Positions 1 to 8,545 of a stretch of 23,082 nucleotides of DNA are shown here, piece after piece. Made by a program: the position numbers and the translations under genes. The stretch's first letter is position 1. The number at the start of each line of letters is the position of its first letter. This stretch comes from Desulfobacteraceae bacterium (GTDB lineage: Bacteria; Desulfobacterota; DSM-4660; Desulfatiglandales; Desulfatiglandaceae): positions 2,587,806 through 2,610,887 of the forward strand of contig CP070700.1 in NCBI GenBank assembly GCA_020349865.1, written 5' to 3'. The notes beneath the pieces were generated by a model. The model searched no databases and was not told the origin of the DNA. It saw only the letters and a program-made list of their open reading frames with translations.

Positions 1-624
1 CTGTGGGAGGCATTGTGGAGCATCGGCATCTTCTGGCTGATTCCGATTTTCCCCATCATCTATCTCCTGATCGGGAAACTCTTTATGGCAAAGGTCATGT
101 TTTCCAATAACCGCTGTGTGGGGTGTGGACGATGCGCCAAGTTCTGTCCCAATCAGGCCATTGAGATGAGATCTGTCGGCAAAAAGAAACGTCCCTACTG
201 GACTTATCATTGCGAAGTTTGTTTGCGCTGCATGGGCTATTGCAACAAAAGGGCCGTGGAGGCGGGCCACTCCTGGGCCATTCTATTATATTTTCTTGTT
301 TCGGTTCCTGTGATGTCATATTTGCTGTATAGACTGAACGAGATGTATTATAAAGTACCCAAGCTCGGTCACTACTTTTCCTATGAAATAATATATTTTT
401 TCGATTTTTTCACGGCGCTTTTTCTTTCCTATTGGGTATTCTGGCATCTGATTAGAATTCCGATGGTTAACACGGTTTTCACTTACACAACCTTAACGCG
501 TTATTATCGCCGTTATCATCAACCCGAGACTAATCTTAAACATATGGCCCCCAAAAAAACAGCGGCAAATAAATCTAGAGATAATATTGCGCCGAAAGCT
601 AAACTATATTCAGTAGAAAAATAG
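1..624 (+). CDS. EFR1-like 4Fe-4S ferredoxin membrane protein, 5' truncated
   Basis: Probable electron-transfer protein carrying two [4Fe-4S] clusters. The frame is open at base 1, so the true start lies outside the window; the TTG at 13 is only the first possible internal start. Counting from that TTG, a hydrophobic stretch at residues 4-24 is followed by CVGCGRCAKFCP (35-46) and CEVCLRCMGYCN (67-78), both fitting the C-x2-C-x2-C-x3-C cluster pattern. Two more hydrophobic segments follow at about 88-107 and 123-147, and the tail is basic. This matches the C-terminal half of EFR1-type proteins, which often carry an N-terminal flavodoxin-like domain; that part cannot be seen here. The last codons and the following gap are AT-rich, unlike the GC-rich gene that follows. 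The ferredoxin assignment is firm; the flavodoxin half is inferred from the family. Confidence 0.8.
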   Translation: MWEALWSIGIFWLIPIFPIIYLLIGKLFMAKVMFSNNRCVGCGRCAKFCPNQAIEMRSVGKKKRPYWTYHCEVCLRCMGYCNKRAVEAGHSWAILLYFLVSVPVMSYLLYRLNEMYYKVPKLGHYFSYEIIYFFDFFTALFLSYWVFWHLIRIPMVNTVFTYTTLTRYYRRYHQPETNLKHMAPKKTAANKSRDNIAPKAKLYSVEK

Positions 625-674
625 CATAACTAATCGTTTGGCGGAAAACGCAACCTGAATGGAGGAGCGCACTG

Positions 675-1190
675 ATGAACGAATACAAAGACGCGGTCGT
701 AAGCGGGATGCAGGAGTATCTGGACGGCCTGAAACGCGCACTGGATGGCCTGACCCCGGCAGAGCTGCGCTGGCATCCAACGCTCGGCTCGAACCACATT
801 TTGTGGATCGTCTGGCACATGGCCCGCGTCGAGGACGACTGGATTAACGAGCGGGTTTATGGCGGCAACGGGCTTTGGCTGCGGCACGGCTGGCGCGAGA
901 AGCTCGGGTTCGAAACGGAAGGCTCCGGCTTCGGCGACACACCGGACGACGTGCGCGCGATGCCGGATGTGTCCATCGATGCTGTAATGGGGTACTATAA
1001 GGCGGTACGGGGGGCGGCGCTGAAGGTGATCGACGGCCTGACTGAAGAAGACTTTGAGAAAGAAGTGCCTCACCCTCGGCTGAAAGGTCTCAACCTGCGC
1101 TGGGTGCTGGGGCATGTTCTGGTCGAAGAAGCGCAGCACTTGGGACAGATCGTCTACGTGCGCGGCATGATCCGAGGCTTTAATAAATAG
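675..1190 (+). CDS. DinB-family four-helix metalloprotein
   Basis: A 171-residue protein of the DinB/YfiT-like superfamily, a four-helix bundle that usually binds one divalent metal. Some members are thiol-dependent transferases, but the substrate cannot be told from sequence. Likely metal ligands are H48 in WHMARVEDDW and H147, E151 and H155 in the C-terminal helix (HVLVEEAQHLGQI), matching the family's late H-x-x-x-E-x-x-x-H pattern. The start is fixed by GGAGGAG at 661-667, seven bases before the ATG. The gene is clearly richer in G+C, especially at third positions, than the AT-rich genes on both sides, suggesting transfer. It is 26 bases from the next gene, so cotranscription is possible, but no functional link is evident. 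Confidence 0.8.
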   Translation: MNEYKDAVVSGMQEYLDGLKRALDGLTPAELRWHPTLGSNHILWIVWHMARVEDDWINERVYGGNGLWLRHGWREKLGFETEGSGFGDTPDDVRAMPDVSIDAVMGYYKAVRGAALKVIDGLTEEDFEKEVPHPRLKGLNLRWVLGHVLVEEAQHLGQIVYVRGMIRGFNK

Positions 1191-1216
1191 AGGGAAATCG
1201 TAAAAGGAGGACTATT

Positions 1217-1987
1217 ATGAAAAAGCTGTTTGTAATCGCGACATCAGTGTTTCTGGTTTCGGTTCAACCCGTATTTTCAGAAGAGCTACAAATCTTAACA
1301 GAAAATATGCCTCCATTGAACTATTTAAAGGACGGCGTGCTGGTTGGACCTTCTGTTGACACAGTCAGAGAGATCCAGAGAAGGGTAGGATCTCATGAGG
1401 AAATCAAAGTTTATCCGTGGGCAAGAGCTTACAAAATCGCTTTGGAAGAAGAAAATGTTGTGTTGTTTGGTACAACATATACAAAGGAACGTCATGATAA
1501 ATTCAAATGGGTGGGTCCGTTAGCGATAAAAAGAGATATTCTTGTCGCAAAGAAGGGTTCAGGCATAAAAATCAACACCTTGGAAGATGCCAAAAAAGTA
1601 AAACGCATTGGGACGCTTCGGGATGATACAAGAGAACTTTTACTCAAGAAGCATGGATTTACAAATCTTGAACCTGTTTCTGACGAACAAAAAAATGCCA
1701 AAAAGCTCGTCCTCGGTCGTATAGACTTATGGACCTACAAAAAACCGGGGCTAAAGACTGTCTGTGAATTGGCCGAGGTTGATTACAATGAAATAGAGGA
1801 GGTCTATCATCTCCGGGAAATTGAACTGATGATTGCTTTTTCAAAGAAAACTTCGGATGCAATTGTAGAAAAATGGAGAAAAGCCTTTGATGAAATGTCA
1901 GCGGACGGAACCCTAATGAAAATCCGCAAAAAATGGAATGCAAAAATAGATGATGCCCCATTTCCGGAGATTGAAGACAAGCTCTGA
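1217..1987 (+). CDS. Periplasmic solute-binding protein, family 3 (SBP_bac_3)
   Basis: A 256-residue exported binding protein of the amino-acid-binding type. An n-region of two lysines and a hydrophobic core lead to a likely signal peptidase I site, VFS|EE, after residue 21. The mature part has the family-3 layout: an early ENMPPLNYLKDG segment, a domain-1 PWARAYK stretch, and a C-terminal half ending in GTLMKIRKKWN, typical of the end of these proteins. The start is supported by AAAGGAGG at about 1202-1209. No permease or ATPase gene is adjacent, so it may serve a transporter elsewhere or act as a sensor, as stand-alone family-3 proteins in proteobacteria sometimes do. It converges with the receiver gene across a 112-base gap with no strong terminator. 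Confidence 0.82.
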   Translation: MKKLFVIATSVFLVSVQPVFSEELQILTENMPPLNYLKDGVLVGPSVDTVREIQRRVGSHEEIKVYPWARAYKIALEEENVVLFGTTYTKERHDKFKWVGPLAIKRDILVAKKGSGIKINTLEDAKKVKRIGTLRDDTRELLLKKHGFTNLEPVSDEQKNAKKLVLGRIDLWTYKKPGLKTVCELAEVDYNEIEEVYHLREIELMIAFSKKTSDAIVEKWRKAFDEMSADGTLMKIRKKWNAKIDDAPFPEIEDKL

Positions 1988-2099
1988 GACAGCCCTACTT
2001 TTCTGGGGTAATGAGTTGAACAAAAGCTATAGGTCGAATTCTGGACTTGACCAAGCGGAGCATGTCTTCTCTTGTCTGGTCTCTAATCAATCTCTAACA

Positions 2100-2483
2100 T
2101 CAAATCTGGACGTCTAAAATGTCACTCGCCTTCTGAAGGATCTCATCGGGATTAAACGGCTTGGTGATATACTCGTTGGCCTTAACTTCCTCTCCCCGCG
2201 CCCTGTCTGCAGCCTGACCTTTGGCCGTCAGCATGATAATGTAAATATCTTTGAGTTCCGGATCCCCCTTAATTTCTTCGCAGACTTCATACCCATTTTT
2301 TTTGGGCATCATGATATCGAGAAACATTAGATCCGGCTTTTCTTCTTTAGCAAACCGCAATCCTTCCTCGCCCTCCCGGGCAGAGAAAATCTCCACGCCT
2401 ACATCTTCGAGGTCTTCGAGAGCCTGTTCCAGCAGCGCGCGAATATGAACCTCGTCATCGACAATGAGAATTTTCTTGTTCAT
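2100..2483 (-). CDS. Single-domain response regulator (CheY-like receiver)
   Basis: A 127-residue stand-alone receiver with no output domain. The acidic pocket is D9/D10 (ILIVDDE), the phosphoacceptor is D56 (LMFLDIMMP), the switch threonine is T86 and the conserved lysine is K108 (YITKPF), so phosphorylation should work. The ATG at 2483 was chosen because it has GGAG seven bases upstream (within AAGGAGAAGAGC) and gives a standard receiver length; the frame extends 53 codons upstream only because it overlaps the cyclase gene. The start lies inside the 3' end of the cyclase gene (29-base overlap), so translational coupling is likely. It is the last gene of the kinase-cyclase-receiver unit and the likely phosphotransfer partner of the hybrid kinase. 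Confidence 0.9.
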   Translation of the reverse strand: MNKKILIVDDEVHIRALLEQALEDLEDVGVEIFSAREGEEGLRFAKEEKPDLMFLDIMMPKKNGYEVCEEIKGDPELKDIYIIMLTAKGQAADRARGEEVKANEYITKPFNPDEILQKASDILDVQI

Positions 2484-4071
2484 GCTCTTCTCCTTTCCCT
2501 CCGAGTACGCGGAATATATGTAAAGGCTCTCTGACGTTTTTAAATTTCTGCTCGCCAAGATCTTCTCGAACAAACTGATCCGAAAGTCGGTGGATGGTTT
2601 CCTCGCTCGCCAGAATAGACCCTCCAGTAGCAAACTCAGCAATCCGAGCGGCCAGATTCGTCACCATACCGGAAGCAGTATAGGTCCATCGGATCCCAGT
2701 GATCCCTTCAAATTTTGCAGAACCCACCGATGCTATACCCGAGTTGATGCCGATGTTTACCTGGACCGGTTCATACTGCCCATGCAGATCGGTGTTGATC
2801 TGTTTTGTTTTACTCCTGATGGCCAGCGCGGTGCGCGCCGCCTGAATCGCATGGGTAGTCGGATCGGAGTTCTGGAAAATGATCATGAGGCCGTCGCCGG
2901 CCATTTCATTGATGTCTCCTTCGTTCTGATGGATATCATCTAAGAAACTGGAGAAGTACCGCTCGATCAGGTAGTTCACCTTCTCTTGATCCAATGAAGC
3001 GCTAATCCTGGTATACCCGGCAATATCCAAAAACAGTACAGAGACATCTTTGTCCTGTTTGTCCAGTTCCGGCATGTCTGGATTGTCCTCGATGAGTTTT
3101 TGAACCGATTGGGGTACAAATTTGTTCAAATGACTTTTGGCTTTTTCGAGGAGTTCCACCTTGCGCAGCGCCGCCTCCAGCGACTCTTTTTTCTCTTGCA
3201 GTTCACCAACCAGGTTGGCGTTCTCTATGGCGATAGCTGCTTGTGATGCCAGCGTTGTCAGCAGCTTTTCATCTGCCGCCGTAAAATCCTCACCAGAGAG
3301 CTTGTTGCTGACATTGATGACTCCCAGAACCTTCTCCTGGAATTTCAAAGGCACACACAAGAGAGACCGAACGAGGCCTGTTGGCTTGACAAATCGGGGG
3401 TCCCCATGCGGCTCATTGACGATCTCGGGTTGGCCCGTCTGGACCACCAGGCCCGCAATCCCCACTCCCTCCTTAAGAGACGCCTTCACGTTTTGCTCCG
3501 GGCCGCTCGTCGCTTTAATTTCCAGTTCCCTGGTCTCCGGATTCAGGAGCATGACAGAGCTATTCTCTGCATTGACAAAACTTTTATTCGTTTCCAGTAT
3601 CAGGTGGGCAATCTGGTCCACATCAAGACAAGAACTAATGGTCTCCCCGATGGCATACAGGAGGGTGATCTCACGATATTTGTCCAGTGCATCCTGCGCG
3701 ATCTCACGTTTTTCAAAGCCAAGGGAGGCACATTGTGTGAGAACGACACTCAGGTATTGGACTGCTTGAACAAGACGCTCTGAATGTCTTTCTCTCTGGT
3801 TTTGAACGATGAGCATCCCGGCCACCGTGTCGTCGATGCAAATTGAAGACGCTATAAAGGGATACCTGGCGATTGTGGGTCCGGCATCACGGAGGCTTTC
3901 CGTGAATGGAGAAAAGTCTTTATCGTTACCCTCCGGGTAGCCGAAAATACATTTTCCACGCGTATCCACCACTGAGCAGACACATACATCAGGCGTAACA
4001 TCCATAAATTCCTTGAGAAGGCGAGTAGCCTTTTGTTTATTCAACAATTTTTTTAGCGTGTGATCTTTCAT
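2455..4071 (-). CDS. GAF domain - class III nucleotidyl cyclase
   Basis: A 538-residue cytoplasmic protein. Residues about 20-115 form a degenerate GAF-like region, about 135-287 a recognisable GAF domain ending in AIAIENANL, about 288-320 a coiled-coil linker, and about 340-510 a class III cyclase domain. The metal-binding aspartates D349 (LFLDIAGYT) and D393 (GDG) and the transition-state N472 and R476 (TNLAARI) are all present. The purine-selecting positions are E389 and T465, not the Lys/Asp or Lys/Thr of typical adenylyl cyclases, so the nucleotide product is uncertain. The start overlaps the kinase gene by 35 bases and lacks a clear Shine-Dalgarno, suggesting coupled translation. It probably turns the state of the upstream kinase or a GAF ligand into a cyclic-nucleotide signal. 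Confidence 0.88.
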   Translation of the reverse strand: MKDHTLKKLLNKQKATRLLKEFMDVTPDVCVCSVVDTRGKCIFGYPEGNDKDFSPFTESLRDAGPTIARYPFIASSICIDDTVAGMLIVQNQRERHSERLVQAVQYLSVVLTQCASLGFEKREIAQDALDKYREITLLYAIGETISSCLDVDQIAHLILETNKSFVNAENSSVMLLNPETRELEIKATSGPEQNVKASLKEGVGIAGLVVQTGQPEIVNEPHGDPRFVKPTGLVRSLLCVPLKFQEKVLGVINVSNKLSGEDFTAADEKLLTTLASQAAIAIENANLVGELQEKKESLEAALRKVELLEKAKSHLNKFVPQSVQKLIEDNPDMPELDKQDKDVSVLFLDIAGYTRISASLDQEKVNYLIERYFSSFLDDIHQNEGDINEMAGDGLMIIFQNSDPTTHAIQAARTALAIRSKTKQINTDLHGQYEPVQVNIGINSGIASVGSAKFEGITGIRWTYTASGMVTNLAARIAEFATGGSILASEETIHRLSDQFVREDLGEQKFKNVREPLHIFRVLGGKGEEHEQENSHCR

Positions 4072-6811
4072 CGGTGTGAATCGTGTCTAAGATGGTGGTG
4101 ATTTCAGCCCTGATGGACTCTGTCAAAACAATGATTTGACTTTCACTGGTCTCACTCATGGAACGCAAGGCCTTGACGATGGCACCCTCTTTTGCCAGTC
4201 TGGCATCCAGAATAATCAGATTCGGGTGCTCCTGTTGCGCCATGCGAATCCCCTCCTGTCCGTTATCAACAGTGGTGATCTGATACTCGCTCAGGACCCC
4301 CTGAATGGCTCGAACAATACCTGCATCATCCTCAATAACCAAGATTTTCTTTCGGATTGGTGCTGGTGGTTGTTGCCCTCTAGTCGCGAGTGAAGACACT
4401 GTACTGAGAAGTTGTTCAGGATCAACGGGTTTGGTCAGATAGCTATCGACCCCCAGCCGATAGCCTCTATCCTTATCCTCAACAATGGACAGGATCATAA
4501 TAGGGATGTCTGCGGTCTCATTACTTTGTTTCAGGATGGTCGTCACTTCAAAACCATCCAGACCCGGCATCAAGATGTCTAAGATAATCAGATCCGGCCT
4601 TTCTGTTCTGGCCAAGTGTATGGCTTCACGGCCATTCTGGGCCTCAATAATGCTGTATCCTGCTTCTTCCAGTTGCTGTATCAGCAAGGCTCGGATATGT
4701 TTTTCGTCATCCACGATTAAAATCCGCGGTGTATCCCCGCCATGCTGAGCAAATTGGGCGGATATGTGATCTGCCACCCGGGAAAAAAGTGGTATCTCTT
4801 TAGTTACCGTTGCCTGTCGCCTTATAACGGGGAGGGTAAAGATCATGGTGCTACCCCTCCCAAGCTCGCTTTCTGCCCATATTCTCCCACCATGATATTC
4901 GATAATCTCCTTACTGATGGGGAGGCCCAGACCTGTACCTTTCGGTCTATCTGTGAGGGTATCTCCAATCTGCTTAAATCGATCAAAGATCAGTTCTATA
5001 TCATCCTGGGCAAGGCCAATACCCGTGTCAATGACCTTGACAGTGATGACGTCTTCCTCCCGTTCGAGTTCGCAGGTTATAAAGCCCTCCTCAGTAAACT
5101 TGATGGCATTGCTGAGTAGATTGGTCACCACCTGCGTCAATCGATCTGGATCCCCACAGAACTGAAAATCCTCACCTCGTGGAACGACCTTCACTTCAAG
5201 TTCTTTCTCCTTGGCAAGTGAAGCGGTAGCGTTGACCGCGGTTTCAACCACTTCGAGGAGTGACACTTCCCGCATTTTCCATTCCATCTTACCCGCTTCA
5301 ATCTTTTCCAGGTCCAGAACTTCGTTAATGAGTCTGGTCAGACGTTCGCCTTCCTCGATAATGATCTCCAGATTCTCCTGCATCCGCTTGGCGTCTCGCA
5401 GTGTTTTTTTCTTGCTCTGGTCAAGGTGCGGAAGTAGCGATGTCTGAAATTTTTTGGCGATGATTCTGGCAAACCCCAGGACCGAGGTCAGAGGCGTGCG
5501 CAGTTCATGGGACACAGTGGAGAGGAAATCGGATTTGACCTTGTCTAACTCTTTCAAACGTTGGTTGGCGATTTCCAGTTGTCGGGTTCTCTTTTGAACG
5601 CGTTCCTCAAGATTCGTGTAAAGCATGGCATTTTCAATGGCCAGGGCAGCAGTATTGGCAAATGCGATAAGTGAATTCACGCGGTCTTCTGAAAAAGGCT
5701 GTTTCGTTTTGACCCAATCGACAGCCATCACACCGAGGGCCTTTTCTCCGGCAAGTAAAGGAACCGCCGCATAACTCGTGACCCCAAGAAATCGAGCCAG
5801 TTCAGGGTCACACTTGTCGTCTCTTGAGGGATCCTTTACGACATAAGGGGTTTTTTCTCTAAAAACCCACTGCGACACGCTTTTCTTGTCCCCCGAGAGC
5901 GAAAGCTTTAATTGCCGGGCCTGCTCTTTTTCCATACCAAAGGCTGTATGACACACCAAACTATCTTGCCGCTCGTCGTACAGATATAATCTGACTCTAT
6001 CATACCCTCCGCTTTCCGCCACACCTTGGGCCACCCTGTCAAGAATCTCTTCCAAGTCTCTTGTACTGATGAGAGCCCTGGACATGTCATTGCGATGTTC
6101 AAGTTCGTTGATAAGAGAGCTGAGATTCTCGGCCATCTGGTTAAAGCCTTCGGCAAGCTTGCCCAGTTCATTGCCGGGAAGCTCCTCAATGCGGCGCTGG
6201 AAATCTCCCTGGGCCATTTCCTGGGTGGCTGCAAGCAGGCGGGAGATCGGCTGGGTGATAGATCGTTTACTAATGACCAGAGAAGTCAGAGCTATGGCGG
6301 CAATGATAAGAATCGTGAGTGCAATGATACTTAAAATATTTGAGATCAACTCCTTTTTGATTCTTTCGCGCGACATGGCAAGTTCAATTGTGCCGACTTT
6401 ACTTCCTTCAAAAAGAATGTCAGAAGCCCTCGCAATAAAATTAGAAGATCGTCTAAAATAAGAAGCGTCTTCTTGTTTAAATTCTGTTCGTTTTTTTGTA
6501 ACAATAACCTCCCCTCCCCAGGAGACTTCCGCATAAACAATAGACGCATCCAAAAATAAGGCCTCGATGAAATCATTGACAATATCATTGTCAAGGTTCC
6601 ACAAAGGAGTCGGCAAACTCACAGTAGACAATTTTAAAGTACTATCTAATCGCTTTTCGAGCTCGTTGTCGATTCTTGTACTATTGACAAAGATGGCAAT
6701 TGCAGCAAACGCAAGCAAGATACCCGTCACGACACCGATGAATGCATAACTGAAACGACGGCTGATGCTACTAATTCTGGGAGAAGGTTTCGATAAGGAG
6801 GCGTTCTGCAT
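4037..6811 (-). CDS. Hybrid sensor histidine kinase (TM-HAMP-GAF-HisKA-HATPase-REC-REC)
   Basis: A 924-residue inner-membrane kinase. Transmembrane segments at about 23-43 and 160-181 enclose a periplasmic sensor of about 115 residues (LPTPLWNLDND is CHASE8/Cache-like). Then come HAMP (about 182-235), GAF (about 245-397), a short coiled coil, HisKA with H435 in SHELRTP, and HATPase_c with N-box NLLSNAIKF and glycine boxes DTGIGL (595-600) and GTGLGL (625-630). Receiver 1 has D745 and K794. Receiver 2 has D869 and T897, but the protein stops at 924 without the conserved Lys or last helix. ATG 6811 is preferred over TTG 6817 because AAGGA (6824-6820) lies eight bases from the ATG. It lies directly downstream of a binding-protein pair and overlaps the cyclase gene, so a binding-protein-sensed relay is a reasonable inference. 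Confidence 0.93.
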   Translation of the reverse strand: MQNASLSKPSPRISSISRRFSYAFIGVVTGILLAFAAIAIFVNSTRIDNELEKRLDSTLKLSTVSLPTPLWNLDNDIVNDFIEALFLDASIVYAEVSWGGEVIVTKKRTEFKQEDASYFRRSSNFIARASDILFEGSKVGTIELAMSRERIKKELISNILSIIALTILIIAAIALTSLVISKRSITQPISRLLAATQEMAQGDFQRRIEELPGNELGKLAEGFNQMAENLSSLINELEHRNDMSRALISTRDLEEILDRVAQGVAESGGYDRVRLYLYDERQDSLVCHTAFGMEKEQARQLKLSLSGDKKSVSQWVFREKTPYVVKDPSRDDKCDPELARFLGVTSYAAVPLLAGEKALGVMAVDWVKTKQPFSEDRVNSLIAFANTAALAIENAMLYTNLEERVQKRTRQLEIANQRLKELDKVKSDFLSTVSHELRTPLTSVLGFARIIAKKFQTSLLPHLDQSKKKTLRDAKRMQENLEIIIEEGERLTRLINEVLDLEKIEAGKMEWKMREVSLLEVVETAVNATASLAKEKELEVKVVPRGEDFQFCGDPDRLTQVVTNLLSNAIKFTEEGFITCELEREEDVITVKVIDTGIGLAQDDIELIFDRFKQIGDTLTDRPKGTGLGLPISKEIIEYHGGRIWAESELGRGSTMIFTLPVIRRQATVTKEIPLFSRVADHISAQFAQHGGDTPRILIVDDEKHIRALLIQQLEEAGYSIIEAQNGREAIHLARTERPDLIILDILMPGLDGFEVTTILKQSNETADIPIMILSIVEDKDRGYRLGVDSYLTKPVDPEQLLSTVSSLATRGQQPPAPIRKKILVIEDDAGIVRAIQGVLSEYQITTVDNGQEGIRMAQQEHPNLIILDARLAKEGAIVKALRSMSETSESQIIVLTESIRAEITTILDTIHTDERSHAKKIVE

Positions 6812-6865
6812 GGACAAAATCCTTGATGACTTATTGCGCCAACCATACGTTAGCGAGATCCTGGT

Positions 6866-8449
6866 TCATGTGGTGGCTTGGGCCAATCTTCCATCCTCGC
6901 ACGACCGAACGATGTGGTATGATCCGGTACACCACAGTGTGACGAACATGTGCGCCTGCTCGTCGAGGATTCGTTTCTCGTACTGCCGCATGTGCCGCCG
7001 CTGCTCCGTGAGATCAGTAGAGCGATTCATCCTGTCAAACAGATCGTCCAACACGCGGTCTTTGTAGTTCGCATTGTTGTCGTCAGAGCGATCATCGGAG
7101 AGATACTTTGAGACGTCGAGCAGCGGATTTGGAACGGAATGGCAGTTGTAGTCGATGCTCACCTGAAAATCCTGTGTGTGGCTACGCAGCGTTTTGAAGC
7201 AGAGATTTGACGGTTGCACCCACTGCTTGGCATTGAGACCAATGCTGCGCCATTGGTTGATCAGCCAGGTTCCAGCAATTTTATAGGGTTGATCAACACC
7301 ACGGTTATGGAATCTGAAGGTAAAGCCCTCCGGTACTCCAGCCTCCCGCAACAAGCGCCGCGCCTCGGCCCGTGATTGATCGAGATCGGGCCAGTAGCCA
7401 GCGATTTTCTGTAGTTCCTCCTTAGTGGCTGCCAGCGGATGGCCGGGGAAGACGACGCCTCCCACTGTTTTCAGAAGGGCAATCCCGGAAAGCTGTTTCG
7501 ATCCTCCCCAGCGGTCGATAGCCAAGGTGAGCGCTCGGCGCACACGGGGGTCGTCAAAGGGCTTGACGAGATGGTTAGGAACGAACAGAAGAGAGCAGTT
7601 CCAGTCGCATTCCTGTACCGTGATCTGGTCCCCCAGGGCGTGTTTCAGAAGGTCGCGGCTTCTGGGCGGGAAACCACGGAACTCGATCATCGCTTGTCCC
7701 TTACGGATGGCCTCAACGCGGGACGACTGCTGCTTGGCGAATATCGCCCTGAAACCGTCTAAATAGGGCTTGCCCATGTGATGGTAGTTCGGGTTGCGCC
7801 TTCCCTCGATCAATGGCCCGGATGTGCGTCGCACGAAAGTGAAGGGCCCTGAGCCCAAAATATTCTTTTCGAACCAATGGATATTTTTTTCGATAATTCT
7901 CTTGGGGTAAATGAAGTTGTATGGGCTTGCCAGCGCAGGAATAAAGGCACTGGAAGGATACTTTAACTCAAAGAGCACTGTGTAATCGTCTGGGGCATAA
8001 ACGCTCTTCACCATGCTGTAAAAGGCCTTCCGCGGGCTGCGGACACCTGAGGGCGGAAATATGATCTTATTAAAGGAAGCCACCACGTCTTGCGCAGTCA
8101 GCGGTTGGCCGTCCCAGAAAGATGCTTTCTTACGGAGCTTGAAGATGTATTCTTTCGCGTTATCGGTGGGCTGTGGCATTTCGGTGCACAAGTCGCACAC
8201 GAAGTCATCCGGGGAGGCTGGGTTCTCTGGATTCACCCGAATTAGCGTGCTGTAGAAAGGGGCGATGGGGTGAATTAACCCGTATGTTCTCTCACGATGG
8301 CCATCGTAGCTGGGCGGCTCATCTGGAACCACGAAAGTGAGAATGCCCCCCCGCTTGGGCGTCTCTGCGGCGCGAGTGCCAGACAATGTGAGGCCATTTA
8401 GCCATACCAGCGTGAAAGCGATCACCATTCGTAATCTGATCTTACGCAT
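6866..8449 (-). CDS. Family-5 solute-binding protein, copy 1 (C-terminal frameshift)
   Basis: Exported SBP_bac_5 (OppA/DppA-like) protein, 527 residues as read. It has a signal peptide ending GTRAAETP with no lipobox, so it is soluble periplasmic. Family features include FWDGQPLTAQDVVASF, the DPRVRRALTLAIDR segment and LREAGVPEGF. It resembles the neighbouring copy 2 over its whole length (about two thirds identical by eye). After ...LW at base 6930 the frame leaves the paralog's. Adding one base restores a match through to a TAA at 6831-6833 and gives 539 residues, exactly the paralog length. Differences after that point are mostly synonymous in the restored frame, so the lesion is recent or a sequencing error. 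GGGGA eight bases before the ATG supports the start. No ABC permease or ATPase is nearby; the kinase gene follows directly. Confidence 0.88.
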   Translation of the reverse strand: MRKIRLRMVIAFTLVWLNGLTLSGTRAAETPKRGGILTFVVPDEPPSYDGHRERTYGLIHPIAPFYSTLIRVNPENPASPDDFVCDLCTEMPQPTDNAKEYIFKLRKKASFWDGQPLTAQDVVASFNKIIFPPSGVRSPRKAFYSMVKSVYAPDDYTVLFELKYPSSAFIPALASPYNFIYPKRIIEKNIHWFEKNILGSGPFTFVRRTSGPLIEGRRNPNYHHMGKPYLDGFRAIFAKQQSSRVEAIRKGQAMIEFRGFPPRSRDLLKHALGDQITVQECDWNCSLLFVPNHLVKPFDDPRVRRALTLAIDRWGGSKQLSGIALLKTVGGVVFPGHPLAATKEELQKIAGYWPDLDQSRAEARRLLREAGVPEGFTFRFHNRGVDQPYKIAGTWLINQWRSIGLNAKQWVQPSNLCFKTLRSHTQDFQVSIDYNCHSVPNPLLDVSKYLSDDRSDDNNANYKDRVLDDLFDRMNRSTDLTEQRRHMRQYEKRILDEQAHMFVTLWCTGSYHIVRSCEDGRLAQATT

Positions 8450-8545
8450 CTGCGATTCCCCATGCAGTTGTTTTGTTTATCATCAGTAGAGAACCTTTTG
8501 TTCTTTCATGATGCAACATACCCCATAGTCGCAATCCTTGACAAC

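Noticed and set aside
2483..2642. 53-codon N-terminal extension of the receiver
   Set aside because: Lies within the cyclase gene in another frame; the internal ATG has a good ribosome-binding site and gives a standard receiver.
3137..3769. 210-codon plus-strand frame
   Set aside because: Antisense shadow of the cyclase gene, with low-complexity Ser/Arg-rich composition.
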